From the NCBI RefSeq assembly GCF_000764185.1, contig NZ_JQEC01000007.1, positions 1-47,607 on the forward strand: DNA of 47,607 nt, read 5' to 3'. The translations under genes and the position numbers were made by a program. Of this stretch, positions 26,552 through 35,811 are shown piece after piece; positions within the stretch are counted from its first letter, which is position 1; each line of letters begins with the position of its first letter. A model generated the notes under the pieces. It did not search any database and was not told the DNA's origin. It saw nothing but the letters and a program-made list of their open reading frames with translations. The DNA comes from Colwellia psychrerythraea. Its GTDB lineage: Bacteria; Pseudomonadota; Gammaproteobacteria; Enterobacterales; Alteromonadaceae.

Positions 26552-27653
26552 TATCAATTCCGTTTGTAATACTGGCGCTAGTAACACTGGCGTTAGAACT
26601 AATACTCTCTATCGGCTTTGTATCCGATAAGGATAAAAATGATGTTTCGCCTTGCTCGGTGATCATGCGAACTTCCGGTATCAAAGAAACTAAGAATTTT
26701 TCAACTACTTTTCGCTGGACATATTTAGCTAAGCGAATAATATCAGCACCAAAATCACTGCCATAATTAACTAAAACCAAAGCTTGTTGCTGATGCACGC
26801 CAACAAACTGATAACGAAAACCTTTTAATCCGGCTTGATCTATTAACCAGCCTGCTGCCAGTTTTATTTGTCCATTTTGCAGTGGGTAATGTGGCATGTT
26901 TGGATATTGTTGTAATAACAAAGCAAAATCAGCTGCACTTACCACTGGGTTTTTAAAAAAACTACCTGCATTAGGTAATTCCTTAGGGTCGGGTAACTTA
27001 CTACTGCGCAGTGTTATAACTTTTTCCATCACCTGTTTGGCAGTGCTACCTTTTGCTAAACCACCTAACCCAGCATAAGAGAGGTTTGCTTGCCATACTT
27101 TAGGAAACTTAAAAGTCACTTGGGTAATTAAGCCTTGGTTATAACGTGCTTGCTTAAAAACACTGTCACGATAGGCAAAGTCACACTCTTGATTAGTGAG
27201 TGAATGCAGTGTTTTACTTGAAAATTCATACCATTGAACTTCTTGACAGTAATCCGCAAATTCAACGCCATAAGCACCAATATTTTGCACTGGTGCGGCG
27301 CCCACACTACCAGGAATCAAAGCTAAGTTCTCTAAGCCGTAAATTCCTTGCTCAAGACAAAAGCAGACTAACCTATGCCAATTTTCGGCCGCACCCACAG
27401 TCACTATGTAATAATCATCCTGCTCAACAATGTTGATACCAATAAATTTTGGTTGAATAATAGTTGGCGCTTGCTCTTCAACAAACAAGGTATTACTGCC
27501 TTCACCTAGGATATAAAAAGGCCTTGCCGCTAAGTCAGGAAGTTGCTGTAATTCAACCAAGGTACTGGGAAAATAAATATGTGAACAACTCGCCTTGATG
27601 TTAAAGCTGTTACTGCTTTGTAGGGAATAATCTAGGTTTGAATGCATGGCCAT
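26544..27653 (-). CDS. murB: MurB, UDP-N-acetylenolpyruvoylglucosamine reductase
   Basis: A FAD-dependent reductase forming UDP-MurNAc. FAD-binding [48 protein letters not shown] and the C-terminal catalytic-glutamate region IPEVRMI are present, and it is the type I form of about 345 residues. The C-terminus carries an extra serine-rich tail of ~25 residues. The start is uncertain: the ATG at 27653 ([11 protein letters not shown]) or 27647 fit the family, and upstream frame to 27707 encodes a hydrophobic extension not usual for MurB. Confidence 0.93.
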   Translation of the reverse strand: MAMHSNLDYSLQSSNSFNIKASCSHIYFPSTLVELQQLPDLAARPFYILGEGSNTLFVEEQAPTIIQPKFIGINIVEQDDYYIVTVGAAENWHRLVCFCLEQGIYGLENLALIPGSVGAAPVQNIGAYGVEFADYCQEVQWYEFSSKTLHSLTNQECDFAYRDSVFKQARYNQGLITQVTFKFPKVWQANLSYAGLGGLAKGSTAKQVMEKVITLRSSKLPDPKELPNAGSFFKNPVVSAADFALLLQQYPNMPHYPLQNGQIKLAAGWLIDQAGLKGFRYQFVGVHQQQALVLVNYGSDFGADIIRLAKYVQRKVVEKFLVSLIPEVRMITEQGETSFLSLSDTKPIESISSNASVTSASITNGIDND

Positions 27654-27800
27654 AATGATTGAAGCTGAAAGAACCATTATTGTACTGAAAAATCGGCTGA
27701 ACACCAATTATTAGCTGCGATTAGCTATGAAGATGCAGCAAGCATTATCTTACTGCATTATTCTGTTTTCCCATTGATGTGATTCTGTGGTTAATTCACC

Positions 27801-28457
27801 TTAGAGGCGGACTAAAACATCATTAAGTGCTAAGCGAGATTTTGGTAATTTAGCATTAAAATCTTGCTCAGGATGATGGTAACCAATCGCTAAGGCGACA
27901 TCACATTGATAACCGTCGAGCTCCTCGCTAAATTCTTTATTCACCAACTCAATATCAATGCCCTCCATGGGCGTTGAATCAATTTTTAACCGCGCAAGTA
28001 CATGTAAAGTATTACCTAAGGCAAGATAGGTTTGTGCTTTGGTCCAAGTACTGGTATCACCATCTTCAGCTGTATTAAGATCTGCAAACAGGTAAACGCC
28101 AAATGCTGCTTCTCTATTTTCTAAAGGTGTTCGTTTATCGGCAATACCTTTGTCAACTACCTTGGCGTAATCATCACGGGTATATTTTGGATTATGAGCA
28201 AAAAGAATCACCTGTGAGCTATCGAAAACATGCTTTTTATTATACTCATGCATATTGACGAAGGTATTTTTTAAGCGCGATTTTGCTGCATCACTTTCGA
28301 GTGCGATGAATTTCCACGGCTGAGAGTTAATAGACGAAGCAGAAAGACGCATTGCTTCAAATAATATATCTAAATCTGCCGCTGGAATTTTTCTGCTGGC
28401 ATCGTATTTTTTTACTGTATGACGGTTTGTTAGATCTTCGATAATTGGGTGAGTCAT
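27801..28457 (-). CDS. Nitroreductase-family NAD(P)H oxidoreductase (NfsB-like)
   Basis: A 218-residue FMN flavoprotein. RHTVKKYDASRKIPA, ASSINSQPWKFIAL, TWTKAQTYLALGNTLH and DSTPMEGI are hallmarks of the NfsB/DrgA branch of oxygen-insensitive nitroreductases and dihydropteridine reductases. The start at 28457 (MTHPIIEDL) matches the family; the ten-residue extension to 28487 does not. An acuI/yhdH remnant lies just upstream on the same strand. Confidence 0.88.
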   Translation of the reverse strand: MTHPIIEDLTNRHTVKKYDASRKIPAADLDILFEAMRLSASSINSQPWKFIALESDAAKSRLKNTFVNMHEYNKKHVFDSSQVILFAHNPKYTRDDYAKVVDKGIADKRTPLENREAAFGVYLFADLNTAEDGDTSTWTKAQTYLALGNTLHVLARLKIDSTPMEGIDIELVNKEFSEELDGYQCDVALAIGYHHPEQDFNAKLPKSRLALNDVLVRL

Positions 28458-28579
28458 GATGAATCCATCTAAGTTACGAGTATGCACATAAGGTAATGGC
28501 TATTACTTTGATATTCAATGCCGCTAAGGTTAATTCTTTCATTAACGGTATCGGCTAATTTCATTACCCTGAAGCATAG

Positions 28580-28896
28580 CTACTTATTTACATCAACACG
28601 ATCAGTAACATCCTCATTGAGTAACTTGCCTGCCACATCAATAGAGGATTCTAAACTAATCACTTCTCCTATCGATCGCATTTGGGTTTCAGGTAATATT
28701 TCCATGCAGCTACTCTATCGGCTCTAGGGCGCATCACGCTATCTATGCCTAATAAAGAAACCCCACGCAAGATAAAAGGAGCCACGGAGGCGGGTAAATC
28801 CATACCTTGTGCTAAGCCACAGGCGGCAACTGCGCCACCTTATTGGATACTGGCACAAACGTTAGCAAGGATATGACTGCCAACCTAATCAACCGC
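28580..28896 (-). pseudogene. Decayed C-terminal remnant of an AcuI/YhdH-type quinone oxidoreductase
   Basis: Read on the minus strand, one frame gives [41 protein letters not shown], then [19 protein letters not shown] and ADRVAAW. A second frame continues [18 protein letters not shown] and ends DRVDVNK and a stop. This follows the C-terminal third of E. coli YhdH (VGDKVLAKVL, GGCVAACGLAGGF, MPFILRNVRLQGVDSVM). Two stops and one frameshift show it is dead. The N-terminal two thirds are absent. Confidence 0.8.
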
Positions 28897-29029
28897 AGAT
28901 GGTCAAATTGACTAAAACACTAGCTAATTTAACTAAAAAGTTAATTATGTATTATTGATAATATTTATCAAAAACAAGCACAACCAAATAAATCATTACA
29001 TATCATATAGTTATATTATTTTTAATTTA

Positions 29030-29045
29030 TGGCACAGCACTTGTA
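29030..29045 (+). promoter_or_regulatory. Sigma-54-type promoter of the phage-shock operon
   Basis: TGGCACAGCACTTGTA matches the -24/-12 consensus (TGGCAC-N5-TTGCA) except for T in place of C in the -12 GC. It lies about 90 bp before the first gene. Phage-shock operons are classically RpoN-dependent and activated by PspF; no pspF is in the window. Confidence 0.65.
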
Positions 29046-29135
29046 ATACTAAGTTCATGCAAGACGATGTTAGATAACGACATCGACAAATAGCACAACA
29101 TATAGCCAACAAATTGAAACAAGAAGGAATTTATT

Positions 29136-29516
29136 ATGAGCACATTTAACATGACTAAAAATACTAACAGCATAATTAAAGATGTAAGCCTTACCTTAGT
29201 ACTTATCGGATCTTTATTGGCTGCATTAACAGTAAGCGCTCGTGTTAATGCAGCGCCAGCAACAATTGTTGAAAATGCAGTTAGTAACTTTGTTGTTGCC
29301 CAAGGAGAAAAAATGATTGTTGAGCTAAATAGCCAATTACAGCAGTCAATTGATGAAGAAATTAAAGCGTTTTCTGCCAACTTCTCACTAAATAGTGCGA
29401 CAACTTGGTTAGCCGCAGAACAAACGATTAATACAAAAATAGAACAAGCGCCACTAACATTGAATAGCGAAAGTACAGTAACGACGACAGTGACTAACAA
29501 AGAAAATAGCCAATAA
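29136..29516 (+). CDS. Unrecognised exported protein leading the psp operon
   Basis: A 126-residue protein with a hydrophobic N-terminal segment (SLTLVLIGSLLAALTVSARVNA) ending in an AxA-like site, so it is probably exported or membrane-anchored. The mature part has a helical amphipathic stretch (VVAQGEKMIVELNSQLQQSIDEEIKA) and a Thr/Ser-rich tail. AAGGAA lies 7 bases upstream of the ATG. It is 85 bp before pspA with no terminator between, so it is likely co-transcribed from the sigma-54-type promoter. I know of no psp-operon gene like this. Confidence 0.65.
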   Translation: MSTFNMTKNTNSIIKDVSLTLVLIGSLLAALTVSARVNAAPATIVENAVSNFVVAQGEKMIVELNSQLQQSIDEEIKAFSANFSLNSATTWLAAEQTINTKIEQAPLTLNSESTVTTTVTNKENSQ

Positions 29517-29600
29517 TTGAAAAATATCACAACTAGATTTCCAAAATAAGTTTCAACATTAAACATAAAAATTTACTTTAAAATAAGCAGGAGAAAAATT

Positions 29601-30263
29601 ATGGGATTATTTAGCCGCTTTACCGACATTGTTAATGCAAATTTAAACAGCATGTTAGACAAAGCCGAACATCCAGAAAAAATGATTCGTTTGATCATTG
29701 GCGAGATGGAAGAAACATTAGTTGAAATACGATCAACTGCTGCCAAAAATATTGCTGAACAAAAAACCTTAGCAAGAAAAGTAAAAGCGGCAAATGAAGG
29801 CTTAGCTAACTGGCATGACAAAGCAGAGTTAGCCTTAAATAAAGGCCGTGAAGACTTAGCTAAATCAGCGCTGACACAAAAACATAAATGCCAAGCTGAA
29901 CTAACACTACTAGAGGGTGAGAATGCACAATTAACTGATTTGTTAACTGCCATTCAAGAAGATGCTCAGCGCTTACAAGACAAACTAAATGAAGCTAAAC
30001 GTCGTCAAGAAGCATTACTGCTTCGTCAAGAATCTGCTGAAGTAAGATTAAAAGTACGTGAAACAGCTGTTATTCATAACATTGATGAAGCAATGGCCAA
30101 GTTTGAGCGTTATCAACAAAAGATTGACCAGCTTGAAGCGCAAGTAGAATCTTATGATATTACCGAAAATAAAGATTTATCAACACAGATAGCTGAACTA
30201 GAGCAAGACGATAGCGTTGAAGCTGAGTTAGCAGAAATGAAAAAGAAGGTTGTTAACGGTTAA
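29601..30263 (+). CDS. pspA: PspA, phage shock protein A (ESCRT-III-like)
   Basis: A 220-residue coiled-coil protein of the PspA/IM30 family that binds stressed inner membranes and restrains PspF. The N-terminal amphipathic helix (MGLFSRFTDIVNANLNSMLDKAEHPEKMIR) is diagnostic in content: quoted parts MGLFSRFTDIVNANLNSML and EHPEKMIRLI. Long heptad regions follow, ending in a short acidic tail. AGGAG lies 8 bases upstream. Length equals the E. coli protein. Confidence 0.95.
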   Translation: MGLFSRFTDIVNANLNSMLDKAEHPEKMIRLIIGEMEETLVEIRSTAAKNIAEQKTLARKVKAANEGLANWHDKAELALNKGREDLAKSALTQKHKCQAELTLLEGENAQLTDLLTAIQEDAQRLQDKLNEAKRRQEALLLRQESAEVRLKVRETAVIHNIDEAMAKFERYQQKIDQLEAQVESYDITENKDLSTQIAELEQDDSVEAELAEMKKKVVNG

Positions 30264-30347
30264 AGTATTACCTAAGTAAAAACCGACAGCATTCACCTAA
30301 AGTCCCTCGTCAAGATGCGAGGGCAACGTTTATCCAAGGAGTTAACC

Positions 30348-30578
30348 ATGAGATACGACAGAGAATATTCAACCATAAAAAATGTTCGCCAAACATTGTG
30401 TAAAGACTTAGTAAATAAAAAATTGACCGGTGTCTGTGCTGGCATTGCTAAACATTATAACTTTCCACGCTTAGCTGTGCGTATCGCTGCGATTGCGGCA
30501 CTGATTATGTTACCCGTAGTCACCGGTGTAGCATATGTGGTCGCAAGCATGTTGTTACCCAACAGCAAATATTACTAA
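30348..30578 (+). CDS. pspC: PspC-domain membrane protein
   Basis: A 76-residue PspC-domain protein: LVNKKLTGVCAGIAKHYNFP, RLAVRIAAIAAL and one transmembrane helix (LPVVTGVAYVVASMLLP). It is shorter than E. coli PspC and lacks its cytoplasmic C-terminal leucine-zipper extension, as in many marine bacteria. AAGGAG precedes the ATG at 30348, so the extended frame from 30315 is rejected. A short hairpin (CCCTCG ... CGAGGG, 30304-30323) lies between pspA and this gene. Confidence 0.88.
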   Translation: MRYDREYSTIKNVRQTLCKDLVNKKLTGVCAGIAKHYNFPRLAVRIAAIAALIMLPVVTGVAYVVASMLLPNSKYY

Positions 30579-30616
30579 GCAAAGTAACTGTTTATCACTA
30601 TTAAAATGAGGAAACT

Positions 30617-30958
30617 ATGAGCTTCTTTAAATCCCTAACCCTAGCTATTTTGGCGACCATCTTTTTGACTTATGTTTTTGGTGTTGGCATGTTGGAGCTA
30701 ATGAACCTTCATGTGATGATGGACGGTGAAGTCATTGAGCCATTAAAAGCCATAGGTGTTTCAGCATTAGTGGTAGTGCTATTAGTGGTTATGGCCTTAG
30801 CGATAGTGCTGAGTGTTTTTGGTAGTTTAATTTTTATTGGACTGGTTTTATTTGGTAGCATTGCCATGGTCACTATAGGCGTATTTTGGCCAATACTATT
30901 AATGGCTGTCGTTATCTGGCTATTTAGTCGCAATAAACAACCCAGACAATATGTTTAA
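30617..30958 (+). CDS. Small membrane protein of the psp operon
   Basis: A 113-residue protein with three or four hydrophobic segments and a basic tail (FSRNKQPRQYV). It lies 38 bp after pspC with ATGAGGAAACT as ribosome-binding site, so it is the last gene of the operon. No family is recognised with confidence; it may play the part of PspB/PspD in membrane anchoring, but that is inference from position only. Confidence 0.65.
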   Translation: MSFFKSLTLAILATIFLTYVFGVGMLELMNLHVMMDGEVIEPLKAIGVSALVVVLLVVMALAIVLSVFGSLIFIGLVLFGSIAMVTIGVFWPILLMAVVIWLFSRNKQPRQYV

Positions 30959-31048
30959 TGAATATTGCAGCAATGAATGCACAGAGAAGTTATTTTTATT
31001 CTGTGCATAGCTCAACCCGCCATTGCTACTTGTGATTAAGTGCTCTGT

Positions 31049-31786
31049 TTATTTAAAAAATTTAGCCAAAATATTTTTACATTCATCGGTATTAACCAAA
31101 CGAACAAACTCTTGGCCCTCATCAACAATAACTTGGCTTAGCGCTAATTGATTTCCTTGTCGAATTAAACGCCTACTAGTCATTACTGACTCAACTGGTA
31201 AACGAGCAATTGCTAGAGCTATCTCATTTGTTTTAGTGAGTAGCTCTTCAGGCTGACAAGTTTGATTGGCAATACCAAAATTTAAGGCTTGTTCAGCGTT
31301 AAAAGAAGTACCAAGTACCATTAATTCAAAGGCTTTATTTTGCCCGACTTTTTGAGTTAATAATAAACTTGAACCTGCTTCAGGGCATAAACCAAGTTGA
31401 GTAAATGGCAGTTTAAATAGACTATTATTGGCCGCAATGACCATATCGCAATGTAATAACAAGGTTGTGCCTATACCAACAGCAACGCCAGCAACACCAG
31501 CAACAAGCGGTTTAGTAAATTCTGAAAGTACTTTAACAAACTCAAGGGCAGCTAAATCATCATCCTTTGAGCACTGCATAAAGTCATGTAAGTCATTGCC
31601 GGCACAAAAGCAGTTTTCATTGCCTTGAATAACTAAACAATGGACACTTGGTGTTTCGTTGGCATAAGCAAAATGTCGACAAAGCTCTTGATACATAGCA
31701 TTGGTTAAGGCATTTTTTTTATCAGTACGATTCAAGGTAATAGTAAAAACACCTTGTTTTTCTGTTGTTAAAATCAAGTTACTCAT
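31049..31786 (-). CDS. Enoyl-CoA hydratase/isomerase family protein
   Basis: A 245-residue crotonase-fold protein. ITLNRTDKKNALTNAMYQEL, GNENCFCAGNDLHDF (oxyanion hole), AGVAVGIGTTLLLHCDMVIA and FTQLGLCPEAGSSLLL are the canonical blocks. The Glu of LGLCPEAGS is the catalytic glutamate position; the second one is not evident, as in isomerase-like members. The substrate is unknown; it is monocistronic. Confidence 0.88.
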   Translation of the reverse strand: MSNLILTTEKQGVFTITLNRTDKKNALTNAMYQELCRHFAYANETPSVHCLVIQGNENCFCAGNDLHDFMQCSKDDDLAALEFVKVLSEFTKPLVAGVAGVAVGIGTTLLLHCDMVIAANNSLFKLPFTQLGLCPEAGSSLLLTQKVGQNKAFELMVLGTSFNAEQALNFGIANQTCQPEELLTKTNEIALAIARLPVESVMTSRRLIRQGNQLALSQVIVDEGQEFVRLVNTDECKNILAKFFK

Positions 31787-31878
31787 TTGTCACCAGTTTA
31801 GTTACGTGGGCTTACCAATACGATTGGTATAAGTTATAGTCAAACCTTAATATTTGTTAGCAGGGATGTATAGTTACA

Positions 31879-32322
31879 ATGAAAAATATTCACTATGGAA
31901 AATTCGTTATCCTTTTCGTTTTATTGCTTAGCATTACCAATAATGCCTATGCGGTAAACTTAGTTACTGTTGAAGATGGTTACATTAAAGCAAGCATACC
32001 TGGCAGCGACATCACCGCCGCTTTTATGACTATTAACAACTCTAGTGATAAGGCAATCACTTTACAAAAGATCAGTGGCTCGCTATCTGATCGTATTGAG
32101 ATTCATGAACACAGCATGACGGGTGGCATGATGCGTATGCGTCAAGTAGATAACATCACTGTTGACCCTCATAGCAAAATTATCTTGCAACCTTCAGGAT
32201 TACATCTGATGATTTTCGCATTAAAAAAGCCGATAACTGAGAAAGAGATTATGCCGTTAACATTATACTTCTCAAATGGCACAAAAATTAATATTCAATT
32301 ACCTGTTCGTCGATTTAAATAG
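31879..32322 (+). CDS. PCuAC-family periplasmic copper chaperone
   Basis: A 147-residue protein with a signal peptide (FVILFVLLLSITNNAYA). Its copper ligands follow the family's H/M-X10-M-X21-H-X-M plan: IEIHEHSMTGGMMRMRQV and PSGLHLMIFALKKP. PCuAC delivers Cu(I) to the CuA site of cytochrome oxidase. The next gene starts 34 bp later. No Sco gene is adjacent in the window. Confidence 0.9.
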   Translation: MKNIHYGKFVILFVLLLSITNNAYAVNLVTVEDGYIKASIPGSDITAAFMTINNSSDKAITLQKISGSLSDRIEIHEHSMTGGMMRMRQVDNITVDPHSKIILQPSGLHLMIFALKKPITEKEIMPLTLYFSNGTKINIQLPVRRFK

Positions 32323-32356
32323 TACAATAATCAACAATTTCATCCTTGGAGTGGCT

Positions 32357-33352
32357 ATGAAAACAATGTTCTCTACAAAAACTATTGTCTGGACTTTTAC
32401 CGGCATATTTTTTCTTTTATACGGCGTAGGTGTTTATTGGAGTAGCGAACCTGCCTCAATCAATATTCATGCAGAGGTAACCCAAGCCGCCAAAGCTGAA
32501 AACGTTGCTCCTGTAGTGGGATATACCACGACAACAGCTTTAATCAAAGTCAGCGAAGTGTTATTAAATAAACCAGGTGGTTATCTATCAAATGACATTA
32601 TGCCACCGTCATTATTCTTAGATAATATGCCTGCCTGGGAGTTTGGGGTATTAGAGATGGTACGTGACATGGCTTTAGTGATGCGCAAAGACTTTAGTCG
32701 TTCACAGTCGCAATCTTTAGTAAATATACATTTAAAAGAAGCGCAACCGCGCTTTAATATTGATAGTGAAAGTTGGGCGGTACCCAGTGCAGAATCTGAG
32801 TATGGTGAAGCGATCAAACAACTTTATTTATACCGTAGTGCGCTCGTTAGTAGTAATGGTGCGAATAAGGCACAATTTTACGCCCGTGCTGATAACTTAC
32901 GTGCTTATATAGAAGAAGTTCAAAAACGTTTAGGCAGCTACTCGCACCGGTTAAGTTTAAGTGTCGGCCGTGAACAAGTGAATACTGATTTGGCTGGTGA
33001 TAACCGTGCTGAACAATCAAGCGCTGGCGTTAGTTACTTACAACTTAAAACGAGCTGGTGGAAGCTTGATGATATTTTCTATGAAGCCAGAGGCGCTACC
33101 TGGGCTTTATTGCAGTTACTTAGAGCGATTGAAATAGACTTTAATAGCGTTTTAGAAAATAAAAATGCAAAAATTAGCTTACAACAAATTATTCGTGAGC
33201 TAGAAGCCAGTCAGGAATCTTTATGGAGTCCAATGATATTAAATGGCAGTGGTTTTGGTTTACTGGCCAATCACTCACTTGTTATGGCTAATTATATTTC
33301 TCGCGCTAATGCTGCTTTAATAGATTTGAACGAACTTTTAACCAAAGGATAA
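32357..33352 (+). CDS. DUF2333-family membrane-anchored protein
   Basis: A 331-residue protein with one N-terminal transmembrane helix (IVWTFTGIFFLLYGVGVYW) and a large periplasmic domain with GGYLSNDIMPPSLFLDNMPAWEFG, the hallmark of DUF2333. The function is unknown; it is conserved in marine gammaproteobacteria. The ATG at 32357, with GGAG upstream, is preferred to the frame from 32276, which overlaps the PCuAC gene. It is 4 bases from the next gene, so the two form an operon. Confidence 0.85.
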   Translation: MKTMFSTKTIVWTFTGIFFLLYGVGVYWSSEPASINIHAEVTQAAKAENVAPVVGYTTTTALIKVSEVLLNKPGGYLSNDIMPPSLFLDNMPAWEFGVLEMVRDMALVMRKDFSRSQSQSLVNIHLKEAQPRFNIDSESWAVPSAESEYGEAIKQLYLYRSALVSSNGANKAQFYARADNLRAYIEEVQKRLGSYSHRLSLSVGREQVNTDLAGDNRAEQSSAGVSYLQLKTSWWKLDDIFYEARGATWALLQLLRAIEIDFNSVLENKNAKISLQQIIRELEASQESLWSPMILNGSGFGLLANHSLVMANYISRANAALIDLNELLTKG

Positions 33353-33356
33353 CAAC

Positions 33357-34112
33357 ATGAAAAAAACTTTATTAGCTGCCAGCGTAGCAGCTTTAATGTG
33401 TGGCAGTGCCCAAGCCGATACTTTATTAGGTTTATATATAGGTGGCCAAATCTGGGCTAACGAAGCCAGCGGTAGCTTTGGTGAAGGTTTAGATAATCAA
33501 TCAGTTTTTGAATTTGATGATGAAAATCAAGGCAGTTTTTATGTTGCTTTTGAACACCCTATTCCATTAATTCCTAATATAAAAATAGCCTCAACAACAC
33601 TTGATACGGTTGGTGGTACTCAAATATCCAGTAGTTTTAAATTTAATGACGTTATTTACAGCGCTGAATCAACATTAGATACTACACTAGACGCTAGTTT
33701 TGTAGATTACACCCTTTATTATGAAGTTTTTGACAACGACTTGTTAACCTTTGATTTTGGCTTAACTGCACGAGATTTGGATGCAAGCATTAATGTTATT
33801 GAACCTATGACTCAATTGCAAAGTGATTTAGATGTCTCCGGCATTATTCCTATGGCATATTTATCTACTATCATTGGTTTACCTTTTACAGGTTTCAATG
33901 TATTCGCTGAAGCAAACTTTATTAGTTATGACGATCAAACCGTTTATGATGCTCAAATTGGTGTCAGTTATGCCATTTTAGATAACGTAGCGGTAGATTT
34001 TGACGTAACCCTAGGTTATCGCACAGTTAAGATGGAATTAAATGATTTAGATGACTTTTACAGTGATTTAACTTATGACGGGTTCTTTGCTGGTGCCATT
34101 GTTCACTTCTAA
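33357..34112 (+). CDS. TIGR04219-family outer-membrane beta-barrel protein
   Basis: A 251-residue protein with a signal peptide (MKKTLLAASVAALMCGSAQA) and the TIGR04219 pattern LLGLYIGGQIWANEASGSFG, with amphipathic strands and a C-terminal aromatic (GFFAGAIVHF). It is likely an eight- to twelve-strand barrel. The conserved coupling to DUF2333 suggests the pair works together across the envelope. A terminator follows. Confidence 0.85.
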   Translation: MKKTLLAASVAALMCGSAQADTLLGLYIGGQIWANEASGSFGEGLDNQSVFEFDDENQGSFYVAFEHPIPLIPNIKIASTTLDTVGGTQISSSFKFNDVIYSAESTLDTTLDASFVDYTLYYEVFDNDLLTFDFGLTARDLDASINVIEPMTQLQSDLDVSGIIPMAYLSTIIGLPFTGFNVFAEANFISYDDQTVYDAQIGVSYAILDNVAVDFDVTLGYRTVKMELNDLDDFYSDLTYDGFFAGAIVHF

Positions 34113-34158
34113 GCTATCTCCTATTTACTAGAGCATGACCAGGTTTATTTATTAATAT

Positions 34159-34194
34159 AAAAGCCGTGATTATATAAATAATCACAGCTTTTTA
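34159..34194 (+). terminator. Terminator of the DUF2333-barrel operon
   Basis: AAAAGC-GTGATTAT and ATAATCAC-GCTTTTT pair with one C-A mismatch, followed by a T-run. Confidence 0.85.
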
Positions 34195-34360
34195 CTTTCT
34201 TTGTTATCAAGATAGACTGAAATGGCAACTATGTCAGTTTTCTTTACAATAACTTATCACCACCTCCCAGAAACCAAATAACTCATTGTAAACATTGAAC
34301 CTTACGTTCTGGATCGTTTTTTGCTTACTAGCCAGTAATAATGATTAAAAAGGATATTTA

Positions 34361-34903
34361 ATGAAGTTTACTGCACTATTAGTTTTTTCCCTGTCTCTTA
34401 TGGTTTCTACTAACACAAATGCCACGCTAATTAGCACCCTTGGTGGTGTTGATGAATTTATTGCTAGTACAACATTAGCTAATAGCGGTGATAATGCCGA
34501 ATTAAGCTGGGTCCGAGATATATTACAAGACCAATCAATAACGCTAGATGAAAAATATAACTCTTCAGGTAGTGACTGGTCATTAGTAACTAATGAAGCT
34601 GATGTCTACTCCACCGCACTTATCAATACCCCTGGCTATTTCTTGCTAAAGTTTGGTGTAGGTCAAACGGGCGTTAACTCTCATTTTTTATTTAAAAATG
34701 TTGGTGATATGGCGTTTGGTGTCATTGATTTTTCACTTGCTGGTATTGTTCCTAATGGCAAAAAATTTACTATTGACCGCATTAGCCATGTTGATGAATT
34801 CACTGCGACACCACCACAAACAAGCATTCCTGAGCCGATGACAATCTCTTTGTTTGCTTTAGGGGTACTAGGCTTAGCTCGACGTAAACGTCTCATTAAT
34901 TAG
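34361..34903 (+). CDS. PEP-CTERM sorting-domain protein
   Basis: A 180-residue secreted protein: signal peptide (LLVFSLSLMVSTNTNA), an unrecognised beta-rich passenger, and a C-terminal PEP-CTERM signal consisting of PEP, a hydrophobic helix (MTISLFALGVLGLA) and the basic tail RRKRLIN. PEP-CTERM proteins are processed by exosortase and usually go to the surface or exopolysaccharide. No exosortase is in this window. A terminator follows. Confidence 0.9.
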   Translation: MKFTALLVFSLSLMVSTNTNATLISTLGGVDEFIASTTLANSGDNAELSWVRDILQDQSITLDEKYNSSGSDWSLVTNEADVYSTALINTPGYFLLKFGVGQTGVNSHFLFKNVGDMAFGVIDFSLAGIVPNGKKFTIDRISHVDEFTATPPQTSIPEPMTISLFALGVLGLARRKRLIN

Positions 34904-34920
34904 CACTACGCTAACTAACT

Positions 34921-34958
34921 ATAAAGCCGGAGGTATCATTGATACTTCCGGCTTTATA
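34921..34958. terminator. Bidirectional terminator between the PEP-CTERM and transglycosylase genes
   Basis: ATAAAGCCGGAGGTATCA and TGATACTTCCGGCTTTAT pair with one mismatch; the convergent genes share it. Confidence 0.9.
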
Positions 34959-35005
34959 GTATCCAAACTAAATACGACTTCTTCGACAAAGAGTTGTAAC
35001 CTACA

Positions 35006-35662
35006 TTATTTATTTAGATGAGAGAAGCGCCCGTACCTTTGATGTAAAATACCCACTCGCTCTACATACACTTGTGTTTCTTTATAAGGGGGAATACCGC
35101 CATGCCTTTTAACCGCACCCTCGCCAGCATTATAAGCTGCTGAGGCTAATTCATTATCACCTTTATATTTTCTGAGTAAACGAGCCAAATGCTTAACACC
35201 ACCTTTAATGTTTTGCTCAGCACTCAAAGAGTTCTTAACCCCTAACTCTTTTGCAGTAGCTGGCATTAATTGCATTAGCCCTTGGGCACCCTGCTTTGAT
35301 ACGGCTTGTGGATTAAAGTGAGACTCGGCATGGATAACAGCTCGAACAAAGGCAGGATCAATACCATACATTAATGCAGCTTGATTTATATCATCTCTAT
35401 AAGGGTGTAGGTAAAGCTTTGCTCGGCGCCAGTCAATTAATGAATCAACTTTACAAGCGTAACAATCAAAGCGATAGCGACTGAAATCTACATCAAGGGG
35501 TTCAATATCAGAGAAAGAAATAACCCCTGAAGATGATTTATAAGTATAAATGTTTGCTAATTTTTTATCCGAGGCATAACTATCACTAACAGTAAGCATC
35601 AGCATTATACCTATACTTAAGCTAAGTATATTTTGCCAATTGCTAGATACAAATATTTTCAT
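35006..35662 (-). CDS. Lytic murein transglycosylase (SLT family)
   Basis: A 218-residue exported protein: N-terminal hydrophobic leader, a DUF4124-like segment with a CYAC pair (FDCYACKVDS), then the goose-type lysozyme-like SLT domain. The catalytic glutamate is in AVIHAESHFNPQAVSKQGAQGLMQLMP, with GVKHLARLLRKY, AAYNAGEGAV and YKETQVYVERV as later motifs. It cleaves murein glycan strands with 1,6-anhydro-MurNAc formation, the substrate class recycled by AnmK. Confidence 0.9.
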   Translation of the reverse strand: MKIFVSSNWQNILSLSIGIMLMLTVSDSYASDKKLANIYTYKSSSGVISFSDIEPLDVDFSRYRFDCYACKVDSLIDWRRAKLYLHPYRDDINQAALMYGIDPAFVRAVIHAESHFNPQAVSKQGAQGLMQLMPATAKELGVKNSLSAEQNIKGGVKHLARLLRKYKGDNELASAAYNAGEGAVKRHGGIPPYKETQVYVERVGILHQRYGRFSHLNK

Positions 35663-35811
35663 GCCGCCTTTATTCCCTTACATTTAAGAGTTTTAAATAA
35701 CTTTCTACTATCTATATTCCATTTTGGAATAAAAAATCGCTATCTATTCTTTTTGATCTGACTGTAATTTGTCTATTCTTGCTTCATCAATTGTCATGGG
35801 TGAAAATAGTT

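Noticed and set aside
29027..29566. A 179-residue open frame on the minus strand opposite the first psp gene
   Set aside because: It is the antisense of the 29136-29516 gene, which has a good ribosome-binding site, a signal-like segment and sits behind the sigma-54-type promoter; the minus frame has low-complexity hydrophobic content typical of a shadow.
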